Assembly: GCF_014646995.1 (NCBI RefSeq)
Contig: NZ_BMOI01000017.1
Span: 10,563 to 74,562 of the forward strand
DNA: 64,000 nt
Source: Curtobacterium luteum
GTDB taxonomy: Bacteria > Actinomycetota > Actinomycetes > Actinomycetales > Microbacteriaceae
Direction of reading: 5' to 3'
Made by a program: the position numbers and the translations under genes. Each line of letters starts with the position of its first letter. The first letter of the stretch is position 1. This document shows, piece after piece, positions 1 to 8,489 of this stretch. Under the pieces are notes generated by a model. That model searched no databases, was not told the DNA's origin, and was given only the letters and a program-made list of their open reading frames with translations.

Positions 1-105
1 GCCGGCACCGACAGCGCGGGGTCGACCGACCGGCCCGGCGCCGACACCGCCGCGTCGACCGACCGGTCCGGCGCCGACACGACCGGGGCACGCACCGACC
101 GTTAG
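1..105 (+). CDS. C-terminal tail of an unidentified protein (partial)
   Basis: An open frame enters from the left edge and ends at TAG 103-105. The 34 visible residues are a low-complexity Ala/Asp/Thr/Ser tail with two copies of an 11-residue unit of the form STDR(P/S)GADT. Codon use is GC3-rich like its neighbours, which favours real coding over chance. No domain is visible, so no function can be given. The TAG stop also forms the first three bases of the -10 box proposed for nucS. Confidence 0.5.
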   Translation, partial: AGTDSAGSTDRPGADTAASTDRSGADTTGARTDR

Positions 106-108
106 GAT
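103..108 (+). promoter_or_regulatory. -10 box TAGGAT of a leaderless nucS promoter
   Basis: TAGGAT lies 6 nt before the GTG of nucS, the distance at which transcription would begin at or next to the start codon. No Shine-Dalgarno sequence is present. The TAG is also the stop codon of the preceding frame. The same arrangement recurs at 59668. Confidence 0.55.
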
Positions 109-114
109 CGCCGG

Positions 115-810
115 GTGCGTCTCGTCATCGCCCGCTGCTCCGTCGACTACGCGGGGCGACTCTCGGCCCACCTCCCCCTCGCCACGCGCCTGCTCATGCT
201 CAAGGCGGACGGCTCGCTGCTCGTGCACTCGGACGGCGGCAGCTACAAGCCGCTGAACTGGATGAGCCCGCCCTGCTCGATCGAGATGGGTGAGCCGAGC
301 CAGGAGCAGGCCGAGGCCGGTATCACGCAGGTGTGGACGGTCACGCAGAAGAAGACGCAGGACAAGCTCGTCGTGAGCCTGTACGACGTGATCGCGGACG
401 AGTCGCACGACCTGGGCGTCGACCCCGGGCTCGTGAAGGACGGCGTCGAGGCACACCTGCAGCAGCTCCTCGCCGAGCAGATCGAGCTCCTCGGCGACGG
501 CCACACCCTCGTCCGCCGCGAGTACATGACCGCCATCGGCCCGGTCGACATCCTCGCGCGGGACGACGCGGGGGCGAGCGTCGCAGTGGAGATGAAGCGC
601 AACGCCACCATCGACGCGGTCGAGCAGCTGACGCGGTACCTCGAGCTCATGAACCGCGACCCGCTGCTCCGCCCGGTGCAGGGCGTGCTGGCCGCGCAGA
701 CGGTGGCCCCGCAGGCCCGGACCCTCGCCGAGGACCGCGGGATCCGCGTCCTCGTGCTCGACTACGACGCGATGCGGGGCATCGAGGGCGGGCACACCCG
801 CCTGTTCTGA
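115..810 (+). CDS. nucS: Endonuclease NucS (mismatch-specific EndoMS)
   Basis: NucS cleaves both strands at mismatched bases and is the non-canonical mismatch-repair nuclease of actinobacteria and some archaea, which lack MutS/MutL. The 231-residue length fits the family. The N-terminal half is the dimerisation/DNA-binding beta region ([10 protein letters not shown] start) and the C-terminal half is the RecB-like nuclease. The catalytic set is visible as D145 (GPVDIL), E159 and K161 (VEMKR), with the same spacing as the D160/E174/K176 set of the mycobacterial enzyme. The GTG start is preferred because the family N terminus begins here and a -10 box lies 6 nt upstream. A C-terminal beta-clamp-binding segment would be expected; the end reads GGHTRLF. 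Confidence 0.95.
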   Translation: MRLVIARCSVDYAGRLSAHLPLATRLLMLKADGSLLVHSDGGSYKPLNWMSPPCSIEMGEPSQEQAEAGITQVWTVTQKKTQDKLVVSLYDVIADESHDLGVDPGLVKDGVEAHLQQLLAEQIELLGDGHTLVRREYMTAIGPVDILARDDAGASVAVEMKRNATIDAVEQLTRYLELMNRDPLLRPVQGVLAAQTVAPQARTLAEDRGIRVLVLDYDAMRGIEGGHTRLF

Positions 811-912
811 GGCGGGGGCCGGGCCGGCTGTCGAAACGCGCACGGTCGGGAGGCCCGGGCCACCTCCGTCCCGCCGGCGCGGCACCCGGACGGGCGCGTC
901 CAAGGCCCCGGC

Positions 913-918
913 TAGGCT
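913..918 (+). promoter_or_regulatory. -10 box TAGGCT before the HAD phosphatase
   Basis: TAGGCT lies 9 nt before ATG 928, so any leader would be only a few nucleotides. A weak GCAGGA sits in between, so the transcript is near-leaderless rather than clearly leaderless. Confidence 0.45.
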
Positions 919-927
919 GGGCAGGAC

Positions 928-1584
928 ATGACGCGCCCGTTCACCGCCATCCTCTTCGACCTCGACGGCACCATCAGCGACTCCGCTCCGGGCATCCTCG
1001 AGAGCATGACGCACACCTTCACCACGGTGGGCGTCCCCGTGCCGGACCACGCGACGCTCATGTCGTTCGTCGGACCGCCGATCCTCGACACCTTCCACGA
1101 CGCCATGGGCATGGACACCGCGCAGGCCGAGCACACGCTCGCCGTCTACCGCGAGCACTACCTCTCGCACGGCGCCCTCGACTCGGCGATGTTCCCCGGC
1201 ATCGACGTCGTGCTGCACACCCTGCACGAGGCCGGCCTGCCGATCTCGACCGCGACGAGCAAGCCCGAGACCCCGGCGACGTACATCCTCGAGCACTACG
1301 GCCTGACCGGCGACATCGACATCATCACCGGCGCGAGCGACGACGAGGTCCGGAGCTCGAAGGCCGACGTGGTCGCGGAGGCGCTGCGTCGGCTCGACGC
1401 CCGCGGGTTCGACGTCAGCCGTCCGGTGCTCATCGGCGACCGGAAGCACGACGTCGAGGGCGCCGCTGTCCACGGGGTGCCGACGATCTTCGCGGCGTGG
1501 GGCTACGGCTCCCCCGCCGAGGCCGAGGGCACCGTCGCGCAGGCGGCCACCCCGCTCGACCTCCTGCCGATCCTGCTGCCGTGA
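928..1584 (+). CDS. HAD-family hydrolase, phosphoglycolate-phosphatase-like
   Basis: A 218-residue haloacid-dehalogenase-superfamily phosphatase. Motif I is FDLDGT with nucleophile D11 and acid D13. A helical cap follows (residues about 17-85), then motif II/III TSKPET near residue 110 and the motif IV acidic pair GDRKHD near residue 170. The cap type and length match the Gph/PGP group, which dephosphorylates small phosphate esters such as 2-phosphoglycolate; the real substrate cannot be read from sequence. The stop overlaps the start of the MFS gene by 4 bp (GTGA), so the two are probably co-translated. Confidence 0.88.
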   Translation: MTRPFTAILFDLDGTISDSAPGILESMTHTFTTVGVPVPDHATLMSFVGPPILDTFHDAMGMDTAQAEHTLAVYREHYLSHGALDSAMFPGIDVVLHTLHEAGLPISTATSKPETPATYILEHYGLTGDIDIITGASDDEVRSSKADVVAEALRRLDARGFDVSRPVLIGDRKHDVEGAAVHGVPTIFAAWGYGSPAEAEGTVAQAATPLDLLPILLP

Positions 1585-2834
1585 CCGCCAGGGGCGCCAC
1601 GGGCCGGACCGCTCGCCTGCGCGACGCCGCCTGGCTGCTGCCGGCCGCGGTGGTCCTCATCGCACTGAACTTCCGCGGCCCGATCGTCGCGACCGCTCCC
1701 GTCATCGGGGACGTCCGCGCCGACCTGGGGCTCACCGCGGGCATCGCGGGGCTCCTCACGACGATCCCGGTGCTGTGCTTCGCCCTCGCCACGCCGCTCG
1801 CGAGCTGGGTGATCGCGAAGGCCGACCCCGAACGCGCGGTGTCCCTCTCGCTCGTCGTCGTCCTGGTGGGCACGGTCGTCCGGTCGCTGCCCTCGTCGGC
1901 GGCGCTGCTCGTCGGCACCGCGGTGATCGGCATCGGCATCACGATCGGCAACGTCGTCATCCCCGTGGTGATCCGCCGTGACACCGCCCCCGAGCGCGTG
2001 GGGCTCGTGACGGGCGTCTACACGTCGGCGCTCAACGTCGGGTCGATGATCACCTCGCTCGGCACCGCGCCGATCGCGGCCGTCTGGGGCTGGCCGGTCG
2101 CCATCGCGGTGTGGGGCGTCCTGGCGGTGCTCGCCGGTATCGGCTGGACGTTCACGGTCGGTCCCCGTGCGGCCTGGCGTCGGCCGTCCGTGGTCGAACC
2201 CGTCCCGGAGACCGGGCCGATCGACCTCGTGCTCGACACCGACCACGAGCGGAAGGCGACCGCCCCGACGCCCGCGCCGGCCCGCCGGTGGATCACGTGG
2301 GGGCTCACCCTGGCGTTCGGCGGGCAGGCGTTCTCGTACTACGCCCTCACCGCCTGGATCCCGACGCTCCTGCACGACGAGATCGGCTTCTCGAAGGAGT
2401 CGTCCGGCGCGAGCTCGTCGGTGTTCCAGATCCTCGCCGTCATCGGCGCGCTCGGCGTCCCGGTGCTGGCGGCGCGGTGGCGACCACGGGCGATCATCGC
2501 GCTCGTCGAGTTCTTCTGGTTGGCGATGCCGCTCGGACTCCTGTTCGCGCCGCAGCTGTGGCTCCTCTGGTCGGTCCTCGGCGGCGCGGCGCAGGGCGGC
2601 GGCATCACCATCGTGTTCACCGTGATCGTCCGGATCGTGTCGAGCGACGCCGACGCCCGACGGATGTCCGCGTTCGTGCAGGGCGGCGGGTACCTCATCG
2701 GGAGCGCGGGACCGCTCGTCGCCGGCACGCTGCACGGGGCCACCGGGGACTGGACGGCACCGTTGCTCGTCGTGCTCGTGGCGGTGCTCGTCCTCGGCGT
2801 GGTCGGGTCGATCGCCGCGCGTCGGGTCGACTGA
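1581..2834 (+). CDS. MFS transporter, CynX/NimT-like
   Basis: A 417-residue integral membrane protein with about 12 hydrophobic segments separated by a central hydrophilic loop near residues 195-235. The N-terminal segment reads LIALNFRGPIVATAP, typical of the CynX/NimT (cyanate/nitroimidazole) branch of the major facilitator superfamily, and GIGITIGNVVIPVVI is another hallmark of that branch. Members are exporters or anion porters of poorly known substrate. GTG 1581 is chosen because it gives the conserved N terminus and a GTGA overlap with the HAD gene. The long upstream extension of this frame antisense-shadows nucS and the HAD gene and is not coding. Confidence 0.88.
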   Translation: MTARGATGRTARLRDAAWLLPAAVVLIALNFRGPIVATAPVIGDVRADLGLTAGIAGLLTTIPVLCFALATPLASWVIAKADPERAVSLSLVVVLVGTVVRSLPSSAALLVGTAVIGIGITIGNVVIPVVIRRDTAPERVGLVTGVYTSALNVGSMITSLGTAPIAAVWGWPVAIAVWGVLAVLAGIGWTFTVGPRAAWRRPSVVEPVPETGPIDLVLDTDHERKATAPTPAPARRWITWGLTLAFGGQAFSYYALTAWIPTLLHDEIGFSKESSGASSSVFQILAVIGALGVPVLAARWRPRAIIALVEFFWLAMPLGLLFAPQLWLLWSVLGGAAQGGGITIVFTVIVRIVSSDADARRMSAFVQGGGYLIGSAGPLVAGTLHGATGDWTAPLLVVLVAVLVLGVVGSIAARRVD

Positions 2835-3065
2835 CCCCGGGGCGACCGCGCCCACCAGGACCTCCGGCCGCCGCGGGGCAACCGCGAGCAGGTCAGCCGG
2901 GGCCTCGCACCTCGGGAACGCCTGAGACCCTGTTCGGTCCCGGCTGCGCGTTTCCTGGACGATGACCGGACGAGCCGCACGTCGGCTCAGCGGAGGTCGT
3001 GTGTTCGGGGCGTGCTGGCGGCTCGATCGCGGTGCACCGTCATCCCGGACGGCCAGGGTCCAGGT

Positions 3066-5246
3066 GTGGACACCGGACGACCGGCCCGCTGGGCCGACCA
3101 ACACCTCGCAGCGCGGCTGGCACTGCTCCTCGTGCTGCTCGGCGCGACCGTGCTGCTGGGCTGGAACCTCGCCCGCGGCGGCGACGCTCCCTTCTACGCG
3201 GCGGCCGCCCGGTCGATGTCCGAGTCGTGGCCCGCGATGCTGTCCGGCGCCTTCGACCCCGGTGCGACGGTGACCCTCGACAAGCTCGCCGGGTTCCTCG
3301 TGCCGCAGGCGCTCAGCATCCGGCTGCTCGGGGACTCCACGACGGCGATCGCGCTGCCCGAACTCCTCGAGGGCCTCGTCACGGTGTGGGCCTGCTCGGT
3401 CGTCGGGCTCCGGTGGGGCGGGGTCGGCACCGGCCTCGTCGCCGCCCTGGCCGCCGCGACGACGCCGGTCTTCGTCTCGATGTTCGCGCACCCGATGGAG
3501 GACGGCATGGTCACGGCCGCCCTCGCCGCCGCCCTGCTCTGCTGGCAGCGGGCCGCGATCACCGGACGGTGGTGGCCGCTCGTCGCCGCCGGGCTCGCGG
3601 TGGGCGTCGGGTTCCAGGCGAAGATGCTGCAGGAGTGGTTCGTGCTGCCGGCGCTGCTCCTCGGGACCCTGCTCGCCACCGCCCGCCCGGGTGGTCGGCG
3701 CTGGGGCGTGTGGTGGCGCCTCGCGCGGACGACGGCGCTCGGCGTCGTGACCGGCGCCGCGTCGCTCGTGTGGGTGGTCGGGCTGGCGCGGACGCCCGTC
3801 GGGGCCCGGCCGTACGTCGACGGCTCCACCGACGACGACCCCTGGGCGATGGTGTTCGGCTACAACGGGCTCGATCGGCTGCACGCCGGCGCCTGGCCCG
3901 GGTCCGTGGCGGTGCGCCCGTCCACGGCCGCCTCGTCCGCCGGGGACCCGGGGCGGATCACGAAGCTGCTCGAACCGCACCTCGGCTCGCAGGTCTCGTG
4001 GATGCTGCCCGCGGCCGTGTTCGCCGTCCTCGTCGGCGTGGTCGTCCTCTGCCTGGGTCGTCGACTCGCCGCCGACGCACTCGGCGGCCTCTTCAGCACC
4101 GGCGCCGGCACGACGGCCGGCACCGGCACGACGGCCGGCACCGGCACGACCACCGGCACGGCCGCCGCCCCCCGCACCGGCGCCGTCACCCTCGTGGTGG
4201 TCACCGTCTGGCTGGTGACCGCGGCCGGCGTCCTCTCCGTGACGCGGATCCCGCACACCGCGTACCTCGCCGCCGTCGGGGTGCAGCTCGCCGTCCTCGG
4301 CGCGGTCGGGTGGCGGGCCGCTGTCGCCCTCGCGCGGTCGCACGTCGTCTGGGTCCGGGCCGTGCCGGTGGTCCTCGCCGTCGGCCAGGCCTGGTGGTGG
4401 CAGTACCTCGCCGCGGGCAGCCAGGCGCCCGCGGTCCTGACCCGCCCGGCGACGACGATCGCGACGGCGACGGTCGTCGCGGCGCTGGTCGCGGTGGTGT
4501 TGCCGCCACGCTCGGTGGTGACACGCGGGGCGGACCCGTTCCGTGCCTCCCGGGCGGTCGTCGCGGTCGTCACCGGACTGGCCGTCGTGGCCGGACCGGC
4601 CGCCTTCTCGCTGCAGGCGCTCGACGCGGCACGCGACGGCAGCGGTCTCGACGCGTCGGTGGGGCGGCACCGACCGGACACCCCCTTCGCGGTGTCCGCC
4701 CCGGAGTGGCGCGGTGGGGAGCCGACGTACTACCCGACCGACGTCCGTCGGCTCGTCGCGGAGGCCGAGCGCCTCGACGCGCACCAGGCCCCCGGCCTGC
4801 CGCTCTTCCTCACCGACACGTGGCGCATCTCGTCACTGGTGATCTCCGCGACCGGGCTGCCGGTCCTGACCGACGGCGGCTTCTCGGGGAGGGTGCCGGT
4901 CTTCACGGCCCAGGACGTCCGTGAGCGCATCGCACACGGTCTGCACGTGCTCGTCATCCGGGCCGGCAGCGACCGCGACGACCCGGTGCTCCGTGCCGCG
5001 CTCGACGGCGGCTGCCGGATGGTCGTCGCACACCGCTCGCCGACGCTCCGCCACGACCACACGGTCCTGCTCGGACGCCGTGCCGGGCGCGTCCCGCCGG
5101 TGGCGTGGTCGGTCTGGCGCTGCGGGCTGCCCGGTCCCTCGGTCGGCCGGGTGCTCGTGCACCCCGCCGACGGGCACGGCCCCGTCCAGGTGCTGGTCAG
5201 CCCTGCTCGAGGACGTCACGCAAGGAGAGCGGTCGCCGCCCCGTGA
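3066..5246 (+). CDS. GT39/PMT-family membrane glycosyltransferase (YkcB-like)
   Basis: A 726-residue polytopic membrane protein of the lipid-linked glycosyltransferase (ArnT/PMT, YkcB-type) family, which uses polyprenyl-phosphate sugars outside the membrane. The N-terminal signature is recognisable as FYAAAARSMSESW followed by FDPGATVTLDKLAGF and QALSIRLLG; the usual DKPP reads DKLA here. About 11-13 membrane segments are followed by a soluble C-terminal region (from about residue 540) ending in the family's extracytoplasmic domain. A Gly/Thr/Ala repeat is inserted in a loop (4107-4160). GTG 3066 is the likely start; upstream codons lack family similarity. The last ~50 bp overlap the 3' end of the convergent NmrA gene. 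Confidence 0.82.
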   Translation: MDTGRPARWADQHLAARLALLLVLLGATVLLGWNLARGGDAPFYAAAARSMSESWPAMLSGAFDPGATVTLDKLAGFLVPQALSIRLLGDSTTAIALPELLEGLVTVWACSVVGLRWGGVGTGLVAALAAATTPVFVSMFAHPMEDGMVTAALAAALLCWQRAAITGRWWPLVAAGLAVGVGFQAKMLQEWFVLPALLLGTLLATARPGGRRWGVWWRLARTTALGVVTGAASLVWVVGLARTPVGARPYVDGSTDDDPWAMVFGYNGLDRLHAGAWPGSVAVRPSTAASSAGDPGRITKLLEPHLGSQVSWMLPAAVFAVLVGVVVLCLGRRLAADALGGLFSTGAGTTAGTGTTAGTGTTTGTAAAPRTGAVTLVVVTVWLVTAAGVLSVTRIPHTAYLAAVGVQLAVLGAVGWRAAVALARSHVVWVRAVPVVLAVGQAWWWQYLAAGSQAPAVLTRPATTIATATVVAALVAVVLPPRSVVTRGADPFRASRAVVAVVTGLAVVAGPAAFSLQALDAARDGSGLDASVGRHRPDTPFAVSAPEWRGGEPTYYPTDVRRLVAEAERLDAHQAPGLPLFLTDTWRISSLVISATGLPVLTDGGFSGRVPVFTAQDVRERIAHGLHVLVIRAGSDRDDPVLRAALDGGCRMVVAHRSPTLRHDHTVLLGRRAGRVPPVAWSVWRCGLPGPSVGRVLVHPADGHGPVQVLVSPARGRHARRAVAAP
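4107..4160 (+). repeat. 18-bp tandem repeat inside the glycosyltransferase gene
   Basis: Two perfect and one diverged copy of an 18-bp unit (GGCACGACGGCCGGCACC) encode repeated Gly-Thr-Thr-Ala-Gly-Thr in a loop between membrane segments. The unit length is a multiple of three, so copy-number change would keep the frame. Confidence 0.85.
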
Positions 5247-6030
5247 CCCGTTCGACGTCGTCCGAGACGCGCGCGAGCGCCCCCTCGGCGATCGCCGTGT
5301 AGGTGCTGACCCACGCGTCCGCCTGCCAGGGCTCCGGGTCCCACCGCGCCCGTGAGGCGTACGCCTCCTCGACGGTCTCCCGGTGGTACCGCACCGGTGT
5401 GCCGCGCACCGCCGAGACCGTCGCCGCAGCCTGGTCGAGCGTGATCGCAGCGGGGCCCGTCAGCTCGTACGTGCGGTCCAGGTGCGCGGACGGTCCGCGC
5501 AGCACGGCGGTCGCCACCCGCGCGACGTCGGCCCGGGCGACCGCCGCCATCGCGCCGTCGCCGGCCGGGCCACGGATCACGCCGTCCTCGCCGACGAGGT
5601 CCTCCACGAAGTCGAGGTAGAACGAGTCACGGAGGAACGTGTGCGCCATCGAGGTCGCACGGATCGCCTCCTCGGTCGCCCAGTGGTCGCGCCCGAGCGT
5701 GAAGGTCGCGTCGGCCGCGGCGCCGACGAACGACGTGTAGACGACGTGCCGGACCCCGGCGGTCGCCGCGGCGCCGACGAACGCGCGGTGCTGCGCGAGG
5801 CGGTCCTCGGCCTCCGCTCCGGAGACCATGAGGAGCAGGTCGACGCCGTCGAGCGCGGCGCGGCTCGCCCCGGCGTCGCCGTAGGTCGCGACCGCGACCT
5901 CGGCGCCCGGCAACCGCGGGGCGCGGTCCGGGTCGCGGACGAGCATGCGGAACGGCACGCCGTCGGCGGCGAGCGCCCGGGCGACCGCGCCGCCGATGTT
6001 GCCGGTGGCCCCGGTGACGGCGATGGTCAT
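5197..6030 (-). CDS. NmrA/atypical SDR NAD(P)-binding protein
   Basis: A 277-residue Rossmann protein of the NmrA-like/atypical short-chain dehydrogenase group. The cofactor motif TGATGNIGGAVARAL starts at residue 6 (GxxGxxG). No SDR catalytic tyrosine-lysine pair is evident; a segment VVYTSFVG sits where it would be expected. Relatives include quinone reductases and NAD(P)H sensors. ATG 6030 is chosen because it gives the cofactor motif directly and has GGAAGGA at a good distance. The frame continues upstream through repeats at 6061-6196 but without family similarity. Convergent with the glycosyltransferase. Confidence 0.85.
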   Translation of the reverse strand: MTIAVTGATGNIGGAVARALAADGVPFRMLVRDPDRAPRLPGAEVAVATYGDAGASRAALDGVDLLLMVSGAEAEDRLAQHRAFVGAAATAGVRHVVYTSFVGAAADATFTLGRDHWATEEAIRATSMAHTFLRDSFYLDFVEDLVGEDGVIRGPAGDGAMAAVARADVARVATAVLRGPSAHLDRTYELTGPAAITLDQAAATVSAVRGTPVRYHRETVEEAYASRARWDPEPWQADAWVSTYTAIAEGALARVSDDVERVTGRRPLSLRDVLEQG

Positions 6031-6060
6031 GGTCGGTCCTTCCGTCGGGTGCGGACCCGC

Positions 6061-6196
6061 CTGCCGGGCCGCGTGGTGCGGGTGGTGACGTCCGGACCGT
6101 CGCGTCGTCCGGGCGGGACCGCGTGCCGCGTCGCGCCGTGCGGGTGACGACGTCTGCCGGGTCGCGCCGTGCGGGTGGTCACGTCGCGACCGTCCG
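6061..6196. repeat. Three imperfect ~31-bp direct repeats
   Basis: A unit resembling CTGCCGGGTCGCGCCGTGCG followed by GGTGGTGACGTC occurs at about 6061-6092, 6123-6154 and 6154-6185; copies 2 and 3 are directly adjacent. The block lies in the leader of the NmrA gene and runs into the end of the kinase gene. Function unknown. Confidence 0.7.
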
Positions 6197-6820
6197 GGAG
6201 GCACGGATCACCGTGGCAGCGACCCTCGCGGCGTTCACGCCGTCCACATCGAGCGCCCAGGCGCGCGCGGCGTCGTGGTCGCGGCCGTGCCGCATGTGCC
6301 GGCCCACCAGGCGGTCGACGCGCACGGCGTCGTCGACGACGCACGCCCAGGTCTCGGTGCACAGCGACGGCAGGTCCGCCCAGGGGGCGTCCTCGTCGAG
6401 CAGGTAGTTGCCCTCGGTCACCACGAGACGGGTCCTGCGCGGCACCGGGATGCTGCCCGCGACCGGCTCGTCCACCCGACGGTCGAAGTCGGGTGCCCAG
6501 ACGACCGGCTCGTCGGCGACCGCGAGGCGACGGACCAGTGCGACGTAGCCGCCCGCGTCGAACGTGTCGATCGCGCCCTTGCGGTCGCGCCGTCCGAGGG
6601 CGTCGAGGGCCGCGTTCGCCAGGCGGAAGCCGTCCATCGGGACCTGGACCGCCGTCCCACGTCCGGCGTGGTCGTCCACGGCCGTCACGATGCGCCGGGC
6701 GAGGGTCGACTTGCCTGCTCCCGGGGCCCCGGCGATGCCGAGCACCACCCGGTCGGGGCCGGACGCGAGGTCCACGGCGCGCGCGACGGCCTCGTCGACG
6801 TTCATCCGGGGCTGGGACAC
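6179..6820 (-). CDS. P-loop nucleoside/nucleotide (uridine-kinase-like) kinase
   Basis: A 213-residue P-loop kinase of the phosphoribulokinase/uridine kinase/pantothenate kinase superfamily. Walker A is GAPGAGKST near residue 30, followed by MDGFRLANAALDALGRRD, typical of the 'nucleoside/nucleotide kinase family' often found near sugar genes. Further C-terminal are EGNYLLDE and the arginine-rich lid RLVGRHMRHGRD. The small-molecule substrate is unknown. GTG 6820 is preferred because AGGATG lies at a suitable distance; ATG 6805 is the alternative. Divergent from the VOC gene, whose ATG lies 38 bp away. Confidence 0.82.
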   Translation of the reverse strand: MSQPRMNVDEAVARAVDLASGPDRVVLGIAGAPGAGKSTLARRIVTAVDDHAGRGTAVQVPMDGFRLANAALDALGRRDRKGAIDTFDAGGYVALVRRLAVADEPVVWAPDFDRRVDEPVAGSIPVPRRTRLVVTEGNYLLDEDAPWADLPSLCTETWACVVDDAVRVDRLVGRHMRHGRDHDAARAWALDVDGVNAARVAATVIRASRTVAT

Positions 6821-6857
6821 GGTGCCATCCTGGCAGGCCCGGTGGTTCACTGGCCGC

Positions 6858-7241
6858 ATGGTGGATGCGACGACGGCGTTCAGCGGGTTCTCGGTCCGGG
6901 ACGTGCCGGAGGCCAGGGCGTTCTACGAGGGTGTGCTCGGGGTCCCGGTCACCGAGGAGCACGGCATGCTCTCCCTGCAGGTGGGTGGGACGCACGTGCT
7001 CGTCTACCCGAAGGGTCCCGCGCACGAGCCGGCGTCGTTCACGGTGCTGAACTTCCCGGTGCCGGACGTCGACGCCGCCGTGGACGAGCTCACCGCCGCG
7101 GGCGTGCGGTTCCTGCAGTACGACGGCGTCACCGACGAGCGGGGGGTGAACCGGAACGGCGGACCGCTGATCGCCTGGTTCACGGACCCGTCCGGCAACG
7201 TGCTGAGCATCGTGGAGCAGGAGTCCGGCCCGAGCCGGTGA
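6858..7241 (+). CDS. VOC (glyoxalase/bleomycin resistance) family protein
   Basis: A 127-residue vicinal-oxygen-chelate protein made of two beta-alpha-beta-beta-beta modules. The first module has FSVRDVPEARAFYEGVLG and the second has FPVPDVDAAVDEL, ending in the standard DPSGNVLSIVEQ. Such proteins bind a metal and act as glyoxalases, dioxygenases or drug-binding proteins; no specific role can be set. It is divergent from the kinase gene and convergent with the Nudix gene (15-bp gap). Confidence 0.82.
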   Translation: MVDATTAFSGFSVRDVPEARAFYEGVLGVPVTEEHGMLSLQVGGTHVLVYPKGPAHEPASFTVLNFPVPDVDAAVDELTAAGVRFLQYDGVTDERGVNRNGGPLIAWFTDPSGNVLSIVEQESGPSR

Positions 7242-7256
7242 GCCGCCGCGTCCCCG

Positions 7257-7706
7257 TCAGCGGGTGAGCGCGCCCGCCCAGCCGAGCGCGATCGGGACCA
7301 GCAGGCCGTGCCGGTGGTGCGGCAGCTCCGCGATCGGGACCCAACGGGCCTCGTCCGTGGAGCCGTCGACCTCGTCGCGGAGCTCCCCGCCGACGATCGT
7401 CGCGCGGAAGACGACCTGCACGGCCTTCATCGGCCGACCCCGCGCGCCCGCGTGCATCCGGCGCTCCGGCGGGACGACGTGGTGGCGGACACCGAGCAGG
7501 GCGCCGACCCTGGCCTCGAGTCCGGTCTCCTCCCGGACCTCCCGCACGACCGCCTGCTCGACGGTCTCGTCGAACTCGACGCCGCCACCGGGCAGGGTCC
7601 AGGTGCCGGACTCCGGGAAGCGCAGTCGCGCGAGGAGCACCCGGTCGCCCTCCGTGACCACGGCGTAGGCCGCGAGTCGGGTGTCGTAGTCGGTGTACTC
7701 CATCAC
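7257..7706 (-). CDS. NUDIX hydrolase
   Basis: A 149-residue Nudix pyrophosphohydrolase. The Nudix box is complete: GGGVEFDETVEQAVVREV followed by REETGLEA (residues about 42-65), with the metal-binding REXXEE glutamates present. Such enzymes hydrolyse nucleoside diphosphates linked to another moiety. An ATG at 7703 is an equally possible start. It is followed 3' by the convergent VOC gene. No operon partner is obvious. Confidence 0.9.
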   Translation of the reverse strand: MMEYTDYDTRLAAYAVVTEGDRVLLARLRFPESGTWTLPGGGVEFDETVEQAVVREVREETGLEARVGALLGVRHHVVPPERRMHAGARGRPMKAVQVVFRATIVGGELRDEVDGSTDEARWVPIAELPHHRHGLLVPIALGWAGALTR

Positions 7707-7763
7707 CCGACCATGCCAGGAACGCGAGCGCGACCCGCTCAGCCGCGCCGCGCCTTGCGGCCG

Positions 7764-8351
7764 TCACACCGTCGCGCTCGACCGCCAGCCGACCCGGAGT
7801 CGCGCCACCGCACGGTCGAACCCGCCGATGACCTCGGTGTCGTCACGGAGCAGGGCCTGGAGCTGCAGGCCCTCGTACAGCGCGACGAGCTGCTCGGCGG
7901 CGTGCCGCGGGGACGTCCCCTCCGGCTCACGACCGGCGACGACGTCGCGGGAGAGGCCGAGGGTGATGTCCTCGAACGAGTGGTCGTACTGCGCACGGAA
8001 CCAGCCCTCGGCCGGGTGGCCCGGCGTCGACGCCGCGCTGAGGAGGGCGATCCGCAGCCGGACGAGCGACGGTTCGTCCAGCCCGGCCTGCAGGCGCGCT
8101 CGGAGGTACGCGACCACGCCGTCCCGTTCGGCCACGCTCCACAGCGCCCGGCGGCTCCCGTTGTTCCAGCGGTCCATCACCGCGACGACGAGGAGGTCCC
8201 AGATGGGGTAGGCGCGCCGCACGTCGTCGACGTCGAGGTCGGCCGCCCGGGCGATCTCGACGTGACCGACGCTGTGGAAGTCGCCGGCACGGTAGGCCGC
8301 GATCGCACCGGTCACCACACGGGAGCGGAGCTCGGCATCGGAATCGGACAT
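7764..8351 (-). CDS. TetR-family transcriptional regulator
   Basis: A 195-residue predicted TetR-like regulator. The N-terminal helix-turn-helix is weak but recognisable: VTGAIAAYRAGDFHSVGHVE then IARAADLDVDDVRRAYP. The C-terminal ligand/dimer region (residues 60-195) resembles TetR C-terminal domains (SLVRLRIALLSAASTP, ALYEGLQLQALL). ATG 8351 has a possible -10 (CAGAAT) about 7 nt upstream. The Nudix gene begins 57 bp beyond its stop on the same strand. Confidence 0.75.
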   Translation of the reverse strand: MSDSDAELRSRVVTGAIAAYRAGDFHSVGHVEIARAADLDVDDVRRAYPIWDLLVVAVMDRWNNGSRRALWSVAERDGVVAYLRARLQAGLDEPSLVRLRIALLSAASTPGHPAEGWFRAQYDHSFEDITLGLSRDVVAGREPEGTSPRHAAEQLVALYEGLQLQALLRDDTEVIGGFDRAVARLRVGWRSSATV

Positions 8352-8489
8352 GCCGTCGATTCTGGGGCGGCGGCGGAGCCGGGGCACCGCCCAGTCCGGG
8401 GGACGAGGTGGGGCCGGTGCGGTCCCGACCATCCCGGTGCCGGTGCCGGTGCCGGTGCGGGCCCGGTACGCGTAGCGGGCCCGCACCGC

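Noticed and set aside
333-2834. Very long open frames such as 333-2834 plus, 1503-4784 minus and 7308-9857 plus
   Set aside because: They are GC-rich shadows on other frames of recognisable genes; only the 1581-2834 part of the first is real (MFS).
8430-8461. GGTGCC microsatellite upstream of the tetR-like gene
   Set aside because: A short low-complexity run in the intergenic gap; no evidence of function.
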